Shown one piece after another: positions 8,601 to 15,533 of a stretch of DNA of 15,706 bases. Below the pieces are notes generated by a model. It was not told where the DNA came from, searched no databases, and saw only the letters and a program-made list of their open reading frames with translations. Position 1 is the stretch's first letter. Each line of letters begins with the position of its first letter. Both the position numbers and the translations under genes were made by a program. Source of the DNA: Eubacteriales bacterium (GTDB taxonomy: Bacteria; Bacillota; Clostridia; Oscillospirales; Acutalibacteraceae); contig JAUMXP010000020.1 in assembly GCA_030529125.1 (NCBI GenBank), positions 1-15,706 on the forward strand. Reading direction: 5' to 3'.

Positions 8601-11600
8601 ATGTTCCAACACAGTTTGTATTATACGGAGATGTTACTCTGTATGTAGTAGGAATATTTTCAGTTATGTTAATAACATCAAACATCTGAGCTTTTGATCC
8701 ATTGTAAGCATAAGCCTGTATGTTTGTACCATTTTGAAGCTTTCCGCTTGCAACGTCAACTGCGGTGCTTATTTTCTTTGCACTGCGAATTGTCAGCCTT
8801 CCATCAGCTCGGTATATAAACCACTTCTGTGCTGTAGTACCGTTGCTTGTGTATGTCTGGATATTTGTGTTATTTGCGGTAGAACCACCCTTTAAGTCCA
8901 TCGCTTTATTATCACTACGATTAACGATGACATATGAGCCGTCTGCCTGTCGATTGAAAATCCAACTCTGTGTTATATCTGATTTATTAGCAGTTTTTAA
9001 AAGTACATTTGCATTTGTAACACCAACATATAATGTTGAAGTTGACGAAATGTTTGCACAAACGCCTGTGCCGACGTTTTCAGGTTTAACCTGTGCAAAA
9101 TAATCTACCTTGTTGATTGTAAACTTCTGGTCATCTGAGTTGTTAAACTCATACTGATGTATGTTAGTTCCTGCAGCTCTTGCTTTATCGCTGCCACTTA
9201 CATCCATTACACCAACATCACTGCTTACAGGTTTTAATATATACTTAGAATCTGATTCAAAAATAAACCAGCGTTGACCTGCGGTATTCTTATCTGCACT
9301 AATCTGTACGTTTGTGCTGTTTGCTTTGTTTCCGCCTGCTACTTCAAGGAGTTCACCTGTGCGCTGGTTGATGATTTCATAAGAACCATCTGACTGACGT
9401 ACAAATCTCCAGTACTGGTCAGCATTATTTGAATTGCTTACAAGTACAACGTTTTTAGAACCTATACCTACGTTACAAGAGTTGTTCCAGCCGATTTTTG
9501 CGTAGAAGCTGTCGCCTAAATTCTTTGCATTTGAAGAATCAAACGGGTTCTCTTTTGGTGCTTCTGTTTTCTTTATATTGAAAATCTGTGCTGCACTACC
9601 ATTAAGTGTGTAAGTAGCTATATTAGTCTGGTCTGCAATTTTTCCGCCTGCTATATCAAAAACAGTATTTGAAGAACAAGCTGGACGCAGAACATATCCA
9701 TCTCTCTGAGGATAAATATAAAAACGCTGTGCTTTTGAATCGTTGTCAGCATAAAGTCGGATATTCGCACTATTCTGTGAACTTGCACCCTGAACATCGA
9801 TAGCACTCAGTCCATCAGACATACTGATTATTTCGTAGCTTGCATCCGACTGTCTTACAAACTTCCATACTTGTTCTGCACTGCCATTTGCTTTTTCAAG
9901 AACAACATTAGAGTCTGTAACACCAACATAGAAATCAGGGTTTGAATAATTTACGATATTTGCATAGAAACTGTCACCCAGATCTACACAATCCATTAAA
10001 TTAAAATAGGTTGATGACTTAATAATCGCAAATTTTTGAGCCTGTGAGTTGTTATACTTATACTGTTGTAATGATGTACACTCTGCAGTTGCTGCGCCCT
10101 TTATATCAAGGACACAGTCCTTTGTTGCAGCATTACGGAATACATATCTACCATCTACATCATAAATAAAGAATCGCTGATTCTTAGCACCAGTATCCTG
10201 AGCAATCTGAACGTTAGCACCATTAGAGGTACTTGCACCAGCTACCTCAAGAACATAACCAGTCTTCTGATTTATAATCTTATAGCTTGAATCTGACTGC
10301 TTCTCAAATCTCCATATCTGAGCTGGCTTATTGCTATCAGGATATGTGATTACATCATTACCAAGCAATGACAGATTAAGTCCTGCCTTTGGCCAGTATA
10401 TCTTTGCATAGAAGTTTTCTTCAAGAGTTGCCAAAGTCATATCCTCAAAGACACTCTTGTTAGGATTAGCTGTCTTTGTAATCTTGAATGCTTGTGCTGT
10501 AGAACCGTTATATTTATACTGCTGTACATTTGCGTTGTTCGAAGTAGAACCACCGGCAATATCAAGTACGCAATCTCTTGTACATGCTGCTTTGAGTATA
10601 TATCCGTTAGTTGTTTGGTAAATGAACCAACGCTGTGCCTTTGTGCCGTCTTCAGTATATACCTGTACATTAGTTCCTGAATCAGCTTTACTGCTTTCTA
10701 CATCAAGTGCTTTGCCATCCTTCTGATTGAGGAGCTTATAGCTTCCATCACTCTGACGTACAAACTTCCATACCTGAGATGCATCTGAGTTTGCATCATA
10801 AATAACTACATTTGTACCGTTTACAGTCAAGTTCTTACCTGACTTTGACGAAGAAACATTACCGTAGAATTCTGCACCTAAATCAACAAGTGGAGCTGTT
10901 CGACGGTTTTCGTTACAACCCATACTCAGGTAATGTCTCATACCTTTTGCATAATCAGTTCCGTATGCTGCCTTAAGGTCTGCGTTTGCACTCAAATAAT
11001 ATTTAATATCAAATGAAGGGTGTGCCTTTCTTCCTTCTTTGATACCAAAATCAAGGAAGTGCTTATAAAGCTTGTCTGCATCTGTTCCGTACGCTGCCTT
11101 AAGATCTGCATTAGTACTGCTATAATAAGATGCATCAAATACAAGATGCTTTAAGGAATCAGGTATTGTTACTCCACAAGCACCTGTTTTTGATGCTGTG
11201 TTCGCAATACTATTTCCTGAGCCTGTCTGAATATTTCCGCCTGTTGCTGGAGCTCTGTATGCAATTCTAAACATAGCATTTGAAGAAAGCTCCAAAGGCT
11301 GGTTGAATGGCTGTCCAACAGAATTATACGCTGCATACGCTCCCACGCATCTGATTCTGTCTGTACTTCCGGCATCATATCTGTAGCTGTTTCCGCCAGA
11401 TGATGCACCTGCATAAATGAACACGTGACCATATGGTTCAGGCTGACCTGGATAGCCAACAAATACGATATCGCCTGCCATTAAGTTGTTCTTGTTTGTT
11501 ATCTGTGTATAGCCGTGTGCTCTTAAATATGCACACATGTCTGCTGTTAGTCCATATTTATATGGCTGGTCTGTCCATCCTGCACGATAAAGTGCCCAGC

Positions 11601-14253
11601 AAACAAGTCTATCACAGGAAACTAACTTTTCGCAATTAGGTGTTCCTGCAGATATAGCAGGGTTTACTTGTGCGTGACCATACAGATAGTTGTTCTTCTT
11701 CTGATAGTCAGCTACCCACTTTGCTTCCCAAACGATTTTTGATGCATTAAGGGAAGATGTAGGTGTATATACACATGCTCCTGTTGAATCATATACAACA
11801 TAGCCGTACTGAGTCTTTGAGTTTGCTACGCGTTTTGCTTCTTCAAAGCTTGAATATGTTCCAACACAGTTTGTATTATACGGAGATGTTACTCTGTATG
11901 TAGTAGGAATATTTTCAGTTATGTTAATAACATCAAACATCTGAGCTTTTGATCCATTGTAAGCATAAGCCTGTATGTTTGTACCATTTTGAAGCTTTCC
12001 GCTTGCAACGTCAACTGCGGTGCTTATTTTCTTTGCACTGCGAATTGTCAGCCTTCCATCAGCTCGGTATATAAACCACTTCTGTGCTGTAGTACCGTTG
12101 CTTGTGTATGTCTGGATATTTGTGTTATTTGCGGTAGAACCACCCTTTAAGTCCATCGCTTTATTATCACTACGATTAACGATGACATATGAGCCGTCTG
12201 CCTGTCGATTGAAAATCCAACTCTGTGTTATATCTGATTTATTAGCAGTTTTTAAAAGTACATTTGCATTTGTAACACCAACATATAATGTTGAAGTTGA
12301 CGAAATGTTTGCACAAACGCCTGTGCCGACGTTTTCAGGTTTAACCTGTGCAAAATAATCTACCTTGTTGATTGTAAACTTCTGGTCATCTGAGTTGTTA
12401 AACTCATACTGATGTATGTTAGTTCCTGCAGCTCTTGCTTTATCGCTGCCACTTACATCCATTACACCAACATCACTGCTTACAGGTTTTAATATATACT
12501 TAGAATCTGATTCAAAAATAAACCAGCGTTGACCTGCGGTATTCTTATCTGCACTAATCTGTACGTTTGTGCTGTTTGCTTTGTTTCCGCCTGCTACTTC
12601 AAGGAGTTCACCTGTGCGCTGGTTGATGATTTCATAAGAACCATCTGACTGACGTACAAATCTCCAGTACTGGTCAGCATTATTTGAATTGCTTACAAGT
12701 ACAACGTTTTTAGAACCTATACCTACGTTACAAGAGTTGTTCCAGCCGATTTTTGCGTAGAAGCTATCGCCTAAATTCTTTGCATTTGAAGAATCAAACG
12801 GATTCTCTTTAGGTGCTTCTGTTTTTGTAATTCTGAACTGTTGTGCTGTAGTTCCGTTATACTCATACTGACGAACATTGGTGCTGTCTGCAGATTTACC
12901 GCCCTCTACATCAAGAACAGAAACCTTTGAGCATGCAGCCTTAATTATATAAGAGTTGCCAGCATCATAAATATAAAAACGCTGTGCTTTTGTATCGTTA
13001 TCCGAATAAATTTGCAAGTTTGCGCCTGAATCAGCCTTACCGCCGTCAATATTCAAAGCACTCTTGCCATCTTTCATATTTATGATCTTGTAACTACCAT
13101 CTGCCTGACGAATAAATTTCCATACCTGAGCAGGTTTTGTGCTAGGAGTGTAGATAATTACATTTGTATCACTCAAAGAAAGATTTTTTCCTGAGTTTAC
13201 AGATGTAATATTAGCATAGAAATCACTGCCAAGATCACATGGTTCAGCTGTTTTTCTGGATTCTTTATATCCAAATGAAAGGTAGTGGTTGATACCCTTT
13301 GCATAGTCCTCGCCATATGTAGATTTAAGATCACTATTTGCACTCAAGTAGTACTTGACATCAAAGACCGGATGAGCTTGTCTTCCCTCTTTGATACCAA
13401 AATCGAGGAAGTGCTGATATAGCTTGTCCGCATCTGTTCCATAAGCAGACTTTAGATCTGCATGTGCATTACTGTAATAACCTGCATCGAACACGTAGTT
13501 TTTGAGCGAATTCTTGATTGTTACGCCGCATTTACCTGTTTTCGAATCAGTAGGAACAGTAATACTTGTACCTGTATAATTAGGCTTACAGATATAAACG
13601 ATATATGTATCATTTATGCTATATGACTTAGCTGCAACAGCACCGCCATTGGTTGATACAGTCGCAGAGCTTGTGTTGCCTTCGACTGTATATACAACTC
13701 CATTTGAATAAGATGTTACTATACCAACATGGTTTGTTATATTGGAGTTTCTCGGAGACTTAAAGTAGATAATATCTCCCGCTTGAGGTGTATACCCGCC
13801 ATTCGCTACTGAAGCTCTCGAATATGCTAAACCTCTGTTGATAAACCAATTAAGACCAGTTGGAGTATATGCATGTGATGGCACAACTGATGTGCTTACA
13901 CCAGCAACATTTGCACACCAAGATACAAACATCGCACACCACATATCCTGCATACCATACCATCTTCCGTACTCGGTATAGTTACCACTTCCGCGCACCT
14001 CGCCTGATAAAGAGGAAGAGCTTCCGCTTTCCTGATATCCGACCTGTGACTTAGCTATATTAACGATATCCACTCTCTGATTACCAGTAAGTGTAACCTG
14101 TGAGAGTGCTGCATAGTACTTGCCGGATTTGTACGATACTGAACCGCTATAGCTGAGTGCAGAAGTAGAGAACACCATCGTTGATGTTACTGTTGTCATA
14201 ACCAACACAAGAGCAATTATCAATGATAATATTCTCTTAACTTTCCGTTTCAT
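5662..14253 (-). CDS. Giant secreted multi-domain peptidoglycan hydrolase with ricin-type modules
   Basis: A 2863-residue secreted protein. Layout: signal peptide (1-33); CHAP-type cysteine peptidase (about 60-225) with Cys106, His175 and Glu191; a pair of YY/DL/EGR repeats (250-335); ricin module (341-477); two ricin modules (494-780); a short VGTYSSFEEAK linker domain (783-831); NlpC/P60-like peptidase (about 838-1001) with Cys880 and His943; EGR pair (1037-1118); ricin modules (1125, 1277, 1425). Residues 477-1360 then recur as 1562-2445, giving a second peptidase (Cys1965, His2028). A last ricin module (2510-2647) and a lysozyme-like domain (about 2658-2863, VETGG with Glu2673) end the protein. 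Ricin modules carry repeated Q-x-W/F motifs and probably bind sugars. AAAGGTG (14262-14268) lies 8 bases before the ATG. Expected role: cleaving peptide and glycan bonds of cell wall, its own or a rival's. Length is far above usual hydrolases. Confidence 0.9.
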   Translation of the reverse strand: MKRKVKRILSLIIALVLVMTTVTSTMVFSTSALSYSGSVSYKSGKYYAALSQVTLTGNQRVDIVNIAKSQVGYQESGSSSSLSGEVRGSGNYTEYGRWYGMQDMWCAMFVSWCANVAGVSTSVVPSHAYTPTGLNWFINRGLAYSRASVANGGYTPQAGDIIYFKSPRNSNITNHVGIVTSYSNGVVYTVEGNTSSATVSTNGGAVAAKSYSINDTYIVYICKPNYTGTSITVPTDSKTGKCGVTIKNSLKNYVFDAGYYSNAHADLKSAYGTDADKLYQHFLDFGIKEGRQAHPVFDVKYYLSANSDLKSTYGEDYAKGINHYLSFGYKESRKTAEPCDLGSDFYANITSVNSGKNLSLSDTNVIIYTPSTKPAQVWKFIRQADGSYKIINMKDGKSALNIDGGKADSGANLQIYSDNDTKAQRFYIYDAGNSYIIKAACSKVSVLDVEGGKSADSTNVRQYEYNGTTAQQFRITKTEAPKENPFDSSNAKNLGDSFYAKIGWNNSCNVGIGSKNVVLVSNSNNADQYWRFVRQSDGSYEIINQRTGELLEVAGGNKANSTNVQISADKNTAGQRWFIFESDSKYILKPVSSDVGVMDVSGSDKARAAGTNIHQYEFNNSDDQKFTINKVDYFAQVKPENVGTGVCANISSTSTLYVGVTNANVLLKTANKSDITQSWIFNRQADGSYVIVNRSDNKAMDLKGGSTANNTNIQTYTSNGTTAQKWFIYRADGRLTIRSAKKISTAVDVASGKLQNGTNIQAYAYNGSKAQMFDVINITENIPTTYRVTSPYNTNCVGTYSSFEEAKRVANSKTQYGYVVYDSTGACVYTPTSSLNASKIVWEAKWVADYQKKNNYLYGHAQVNPAISAGTPNCEKLVSCDRLVCWALYRAGWTDQPYKYGLTADMCAYLRAHGYTQITNKNNLMAGDIVFVGYPGQPEPYGHVFIYAGASSGGNSYRYDAGSTDRIRCVGAYAAYNSVGQPFNQPLELSSNAMFRIAYRAPATGGNIQTGSGNSIANTASKTGACGVTIPDSLKHLVFDASYYSSTNADLKAAYGTDADKLYKHFLDFGIKEGRKAHPSFDIKYYLSANADLKAAYGTDYAKGMRHYLSMGCNENRRTAPLVDLGAEFYGNVSSSKSGKNLTVNGTNVVIYDANSDASQVWKFVRQSDGSYKLLNQKDGKALDVESSKADSGTNVQVYTEDGTKAQRWFIYQTTNGYILKAACTRDCVLDIAGGSTSNNANVQQYKYNGSTAQAFKITKTANPNKSVFEDMTLATLEENFYAKIYWPKAGLNLSLLGNDVITYPDSNKPAQIWRFEKQSDSSYKIINQKTGYVLEVAGASTSNGANVQIAQDTGAKNQRFFIYDVDGRYVFRNAATKDCVLDIKGAATAECTSLQQYKYNNSQAQKFAIIKSSTYFNLMDCVDLGDSFYANIVNYSNPDFYVGVTDSNVVLEKANGSAEQVWKFVRQSDASYEIISMSDGLSAIDVQGASSQNSANIRLYADNDSKAQRFYIYPQRDGYVLRPACSSNTVFDIAGGKIADQTNIATYTLNGSAAQIFNIKKTEAPKENPFDSSNAKNLGDSFYAKIGWNNSCNVGIGSKNVVLVSNSNNADQYWRFVRQSDGSYEIINQRTGELLEVAGGNKANSTNVQISADKNTAGQRWFIFESDSKYILKPVSSDVGVMDVSGSDKARAAGTNIHQYEFNNSDDQKFTINKVDYFAQVKPENVGTGVCANISSTSTLYVGVTNANVLLKTANKSDITQSWIFNRQADGSYVIVNRSDNKAMDLKGGSTANNTNIQTYTSNGTTAQKWFIYRADGRLTIRSAKKISTAVDVASGKLQNGTNIQAYAYNGSKAQMFDVINITENIPTTYRVTSPYNTNCVGTYSSFEEAKRVANSKTQYGYVVYDSTGACVYTPTSSLNASKIVWEAKWVADYQKKNNYLYGHAQVNPAISAGTPNCEKLVSCDRLVCWALYRAGWTDQPYKYGLTADMCAYLRAHGYTQITNKNNLMAGDIVFVGYPGQPEPYGHVFIYAGASSGGNSYRYDAGSTDRIRCVGAYAAYNSVGQPFNQPLELSSNAMFRIAYRAPATGGNIQTGSGNSIANTASKTGACGVTIPDSLKHLVFDASYYSSTNADLKAAYGTDADKLYKHFLDFGIKEGRKAHPSFDIKYYLSANADLKAAYGTDYAKGMRHYLSMGCNENRRTAPLVDLGAEFYGNVSSSKSGKNLTVNGTNVVIYDANSDASQVWKFVRQSDGSYKLLNQKDGKALDVESSKADSGTNVQVYTEDGTKAQRWFIYQTTNGYILKAACTRDCVLDIAGGSTSNNANVQQYKYNGSTAQAFKITKTANPNKSVFEDMTLATLEENFYAKIYWPKAGLNLSLLGNDVITYPDSNKPAQIWRFEKQSDSSYKIINQKTGYVLEVAGASTSNGANVQIAQDTGAKNQRWYVYSVNDKYVLRPASSTKCVLDVRSSSTEECTKLNQYTYNGSSAQMFDINELDSYLSSVSCENLGENFYAKITPTQNKNYNLSLSDSNVILYSNSSKPAQVWYFDRQSDGSYKIVNMKDGKRVLDIAGAKDANNANVQIYDDNGTRAQRYFIYLVEGSYVIRPVSSATRVLTVENGVFESMSNISISTLTGSKSQLFKINVTDKPTAESTSDDSDMAVLRKIIYAVETGGQVYGNVRYDAFTEAYANSELEHAITIGGGQWFANEAKRLLNLIRTTYPNTFNSLDTEGIAYDLDNCDWSTYKLSAGSAKAKCIQRIISSPEGISIQDKLIDEQMTQFMAEARDLGVTDLKAQMMCANIRHLGGLSAVKRVLGKTLQPYTLDNIYNAMQSDTGNQVGAPKYRSRHVMVYNALNSHISN
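6920..9570 (-). repeat. Direct repeat copy A (2.65 kb) inside the giant gene
   Basis: Matches 10175-12825 at a fixed offset of 3255 bp. Wherever I compared bases by eye they are identical from 6920 up to 9510; differences appear only near the end (9511 G/A, 9547 G/A, 9556 T/A), and similarity is lost after 9570 and before 6920. It encodes residues 1562-2445: ricin, ricin, NlpC/P60-like peptidase, EGR pair, ricin and part of a ricin module. The offset is a multiple of three, so the frame is preserved. Confidence 0.95.
10175..12825 (-). repeat. Direct repeat copy B (2.65 kb) inside the giant gene
   Basis: Partner of 6920-9570, encoding residues 477-1360. The 604 bases between the copies (9571-10174) are unique and encode the rest of one ricin module plus one whole ricin module (residues 1361-1561), so the duplication unit is 1085 codons. 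Confidence 0.95.
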
Positions 14254-14261
14254 CTAACCAG

Positions 14262-14268
14262 CACCTTT
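14262..14268 (-). promoter_or_regulatory. Ribosome binding site of the giant hydrolase gene
   Basis: AAAGGTG on the minus strand, 8 bases before the ATG at 14253. It supports this start, which is followed at once by a typical signal peptide (MKRKVKRILSLIIALVLVM). Confidence 0.75.
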
Positions 14269-14281
14269 CAAAATATATCTG

Positions 14282-14304
14282 TAGAATTCTAGCCAAAAAT
14301 TCTA
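14282..14304 (-). promoter_or_regulatory. Inverted repeat just upstream of the giant gene, possible operator or small hairpin
   Basis: TAGAATT (14282-14288) and AATTCTA (14298-14304) form a 7-bp inverted repeat with a 9-base spacer, about 14 bases upstream of the ribosome binding site. It could be a protein-binding site or a hairpin affecting translation. AT-rich repeats of this size also arise by chance. Confidence 0.3.
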
Positions 14305-14314
14305 TAGTGTCCTT

Positions 14315-14530
14315 ATTTATATACCTTCGTAACCTCGCACCTATTAAATGTTCCTGTTTCTACTGGAACGACAGCGACTTAATCTGTGCAAGATATCCGA
14401 ACCCGCTTGTGGCTTCTATCCATATCAAAGGAAGGATTATAGGTAGTCATCGCAAATTTAGACCTTGTGCTTCTACAATCCTCTGTACTTAGAACGAACT
14501 AAAACCATTTTACGGAACAGCTGCGATATT
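14315..14530 (-). ncRNA. Candidate structured leader or small RNA upstream of the giant gene
   Basis: The stretch holds no credible gene but can fold on the minus strand. One long imperfect hairpin has three stacked helices: CUUGCAC/GUGCGAG (14386-14392 with 14334-14340), AUUAA/UUAAU (14379-14383 with 14343-14347) and GUUCC/GGAAC (14365-14369 with 14350-14354), plus GU/AC pairs below an AGAA loop. Upstream, AGGAUUGUAG (14473-14482) pairs with CUAC...AAUCCU (14433-14446). AUCGCA (14522-14527) pairs with UGCGAU (14449-14454). The last two helices interleave, which makes a pseudoknot. A U-G wobble in the first helix would be a C-A mismatch on the other strand, favouring the minus strand. I cannot assign an RNA family; known cell-wall-gene riboswitches such as ydaO do not match its hallmark motifs. 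Confidence 0.4.
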
Positions 14531-14538
14531 CACAGCAA

Positions 14539-14568
14539 TAAATATGTCATTAATTTGATCCAACTCAA
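14539..14568 (-). promoter_or_regulatory. Possible promoter for the leader RNA and giant gene
   Basis: On the minus strand TTGAGT (14563-14568) and TATTTA (14539-14544) are spaced 18 bases apart, a fair sigma-A match. Transcription would start close to 14530, exactly where the foldable region begins, giving a leader of about 280 bases. The region is AT-rich, so chance matches are likely. Confidence 0.3.
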
Positions 14569-14787
14569 ATTAAAACTAGCTTTTTGGGTCAACATAAAAG
14601 TTGCAAATTTGACCCTAGTTACCCACGCTAAACATCCATATATACTGTACACCCAAACAAATTAATTTGCAATAAATTTTGTTAAATTTCTAACGCTTTG
14701 CCTGCCAAAAATTTAGTCATTTTTTTGTTACTTTTAACCATACTTTTAATTGGTATGAACAATCGTTTGGTATCACAGTTAGATTTT
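14569..14787. other. AT-rich intergenic DNA with one inverted repeat
   Basis: No gene is supported. The only clear structure is GGGTCAA (14586-14592) with TTGACCC (14609-14615), a 7-bp inverted repeat with a 16-base spacer. It has no T tract on either strand, so it is not a classic terminator. Confidence 0.4.
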
Positions 14788-14827
14788 AAAAAAAGTATAA
14801 ATGCAGCCTGTGCATTTATACTCTTTT
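14788..14827. terminator. Strong intrinsic terminator downstream of the ABC/CobW chimera
   Basis: A perfect 12-bp stem, AGTATAAATGCA (14794-14805) with TGCATTTATACT (14811-14822), and a GCCTG loop. On the minus strand it is followed by six further U residues, so it ends transcription from the gene stopping at 14934. The plus side also has CTTTTCT. Confidence 0.85.
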
Positions 14828-14933
14828 CTGTGGTTACTACGTATAAGATTTTGGCACTACTTTATTCAACATTAACCTCATCCAAACGCAAAAACCGATT
14901 ATTTTTTCTTCTAACACAACAAATTTTGTTATA

Positions 14934-15527
14934 TCAGTTATTACTTTTCTTCAGCGTAGCTTTAGCATCTTCATCAATTTGCAATACATAGTCACAATAC
15001 TTAAGTACTGAGTTTCTGTGTGTAATAATAAAGCAAGTCTTTTCTCTTTTTTGAGATAATCGTTCGATTATTCTTTTTTCAGAGCTTTCGTCAAGCGCTG
15101 ATGTCGCTTCATCCATAATCAGAATCGGCTTGTTTCTCAACAACGCTCTCGCTATAGAAACACGTTGAGCCTGACCTTCTGATATTCCTCCGGAAGATTC
15201 AGCAATAACCGTATCAAGCCCTTTTGGCGTCTTCTGAAGAAATTTATCAGCATCAGCACAACGAAGTGCTTCCCACATCTGTTCCTCAGTAGCGCTTTTA
15301 TTCCCGAGTAAAAGATTCGAGCGAACTGTACCTGTCATAAGCGTATTTCCTTGCGGTACATAAGAAATTAGTCTTCGTGAATCAACACATGCCACTTCGC
15401 GGTTTCCATTTTCATCCACATATTCAAGTTCACCCGAATCTGGTTTTATAAGTGCTAAAAGCAAACGAATAAATGTCGTTTTTCCGGAATCAAGAAAACC
15501 TGTGAACAGAAAAACCGGAATCATCAT
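14934..15527 (-). CDS. Chimeric gene: CobW-type GTPase start fused to an ABC-exporter ATPase end
   Basis: Residues 1-20 (MMIPVFLFTGFLDSGKTTFI) read as the start of a CobW/P47K-family GTPase, whose relatives begin IPVYLFTGFLDSGKTTFI. From residue 21 the protein is the nucleotide-binding domain of an ABC exporter: Q-loop (YVPQG, Gln59), signature GGISEGQAQR (113-122), Walker B ILIMDE with Asp139-Glu140, D-loop SALD and switch His170. The exporter's membrane domain and its own first half-motif are missing; both families share the GxxxxGKTT Walker A, and the switch falls there. CGGAG overlapping the upstream stop codon, 9 bases before the ATG, gives a good ribosome site. It is followed by a terminator. 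A lone ATPase domain without a permease is unlikely to transport anything. Either a recombination product or an assembly join. Confidence 0.8.
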   Translation of the reverse strand: MMIPVFLFTGFLDSGKTTFIRLLLALIKPDSGELEYVDENGNREVACVDSRRLISYVPQGNTLMTGTVRSNLLLGNKSATEEQMWEALRCADADKFLQKTPKGLDTVIAESSGGISEGQAQRVSIARALLRNKPILIMDEATSALDESSEKRIIERLSQKREKTCFIITHRNSVLKYCDYVLQIDEDAKATLKKSNN

Positions 15528-15533
15528 GGCCGA

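Noticed and set aside
8765..9103. A 112-residue plus-strand frame that recurs identically at 12020-12358
   Set aside because: It is antisense to the giant hydrolase gene and is duplicated only because the gene is; no ribosome site or family likeness. The same holds for the other duplicated pairs of short frames (7182/10437, 7914/11169, 8178/11433).
6920..12825. A composite transposon or insertion sequence as cause of the 2.65 kb direct repeats
   Set aside because: The repeats encode domains of the hydrolase itself; no transposase, terminal inverted repeats or target duplications are visible.
14315..14530. A c-di-AMP (ydaO) riboswitch, expected before cell-wall hydrolase genes
   Set aside because: Short stretches such as AACCTCG and CCGAACCCG occur, but on the plus strand, in the wrong order, and without the other conserved blocks.
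14586..14615. Inverted repeat GGGTCAA/TTGACCC as a terminator
   Set aside because: There is no T tract after it on either strand and no gene ends nearby.
14698..14991. A hydrophobic 97-residue reading frame on the plus strand
   Set aside because: It runs through the perfect terminator palindrome and the end of the ABC ATPase gene on the other strand, has no ribosome binding site, and its hydrophobicity comes from T-rich DNA.
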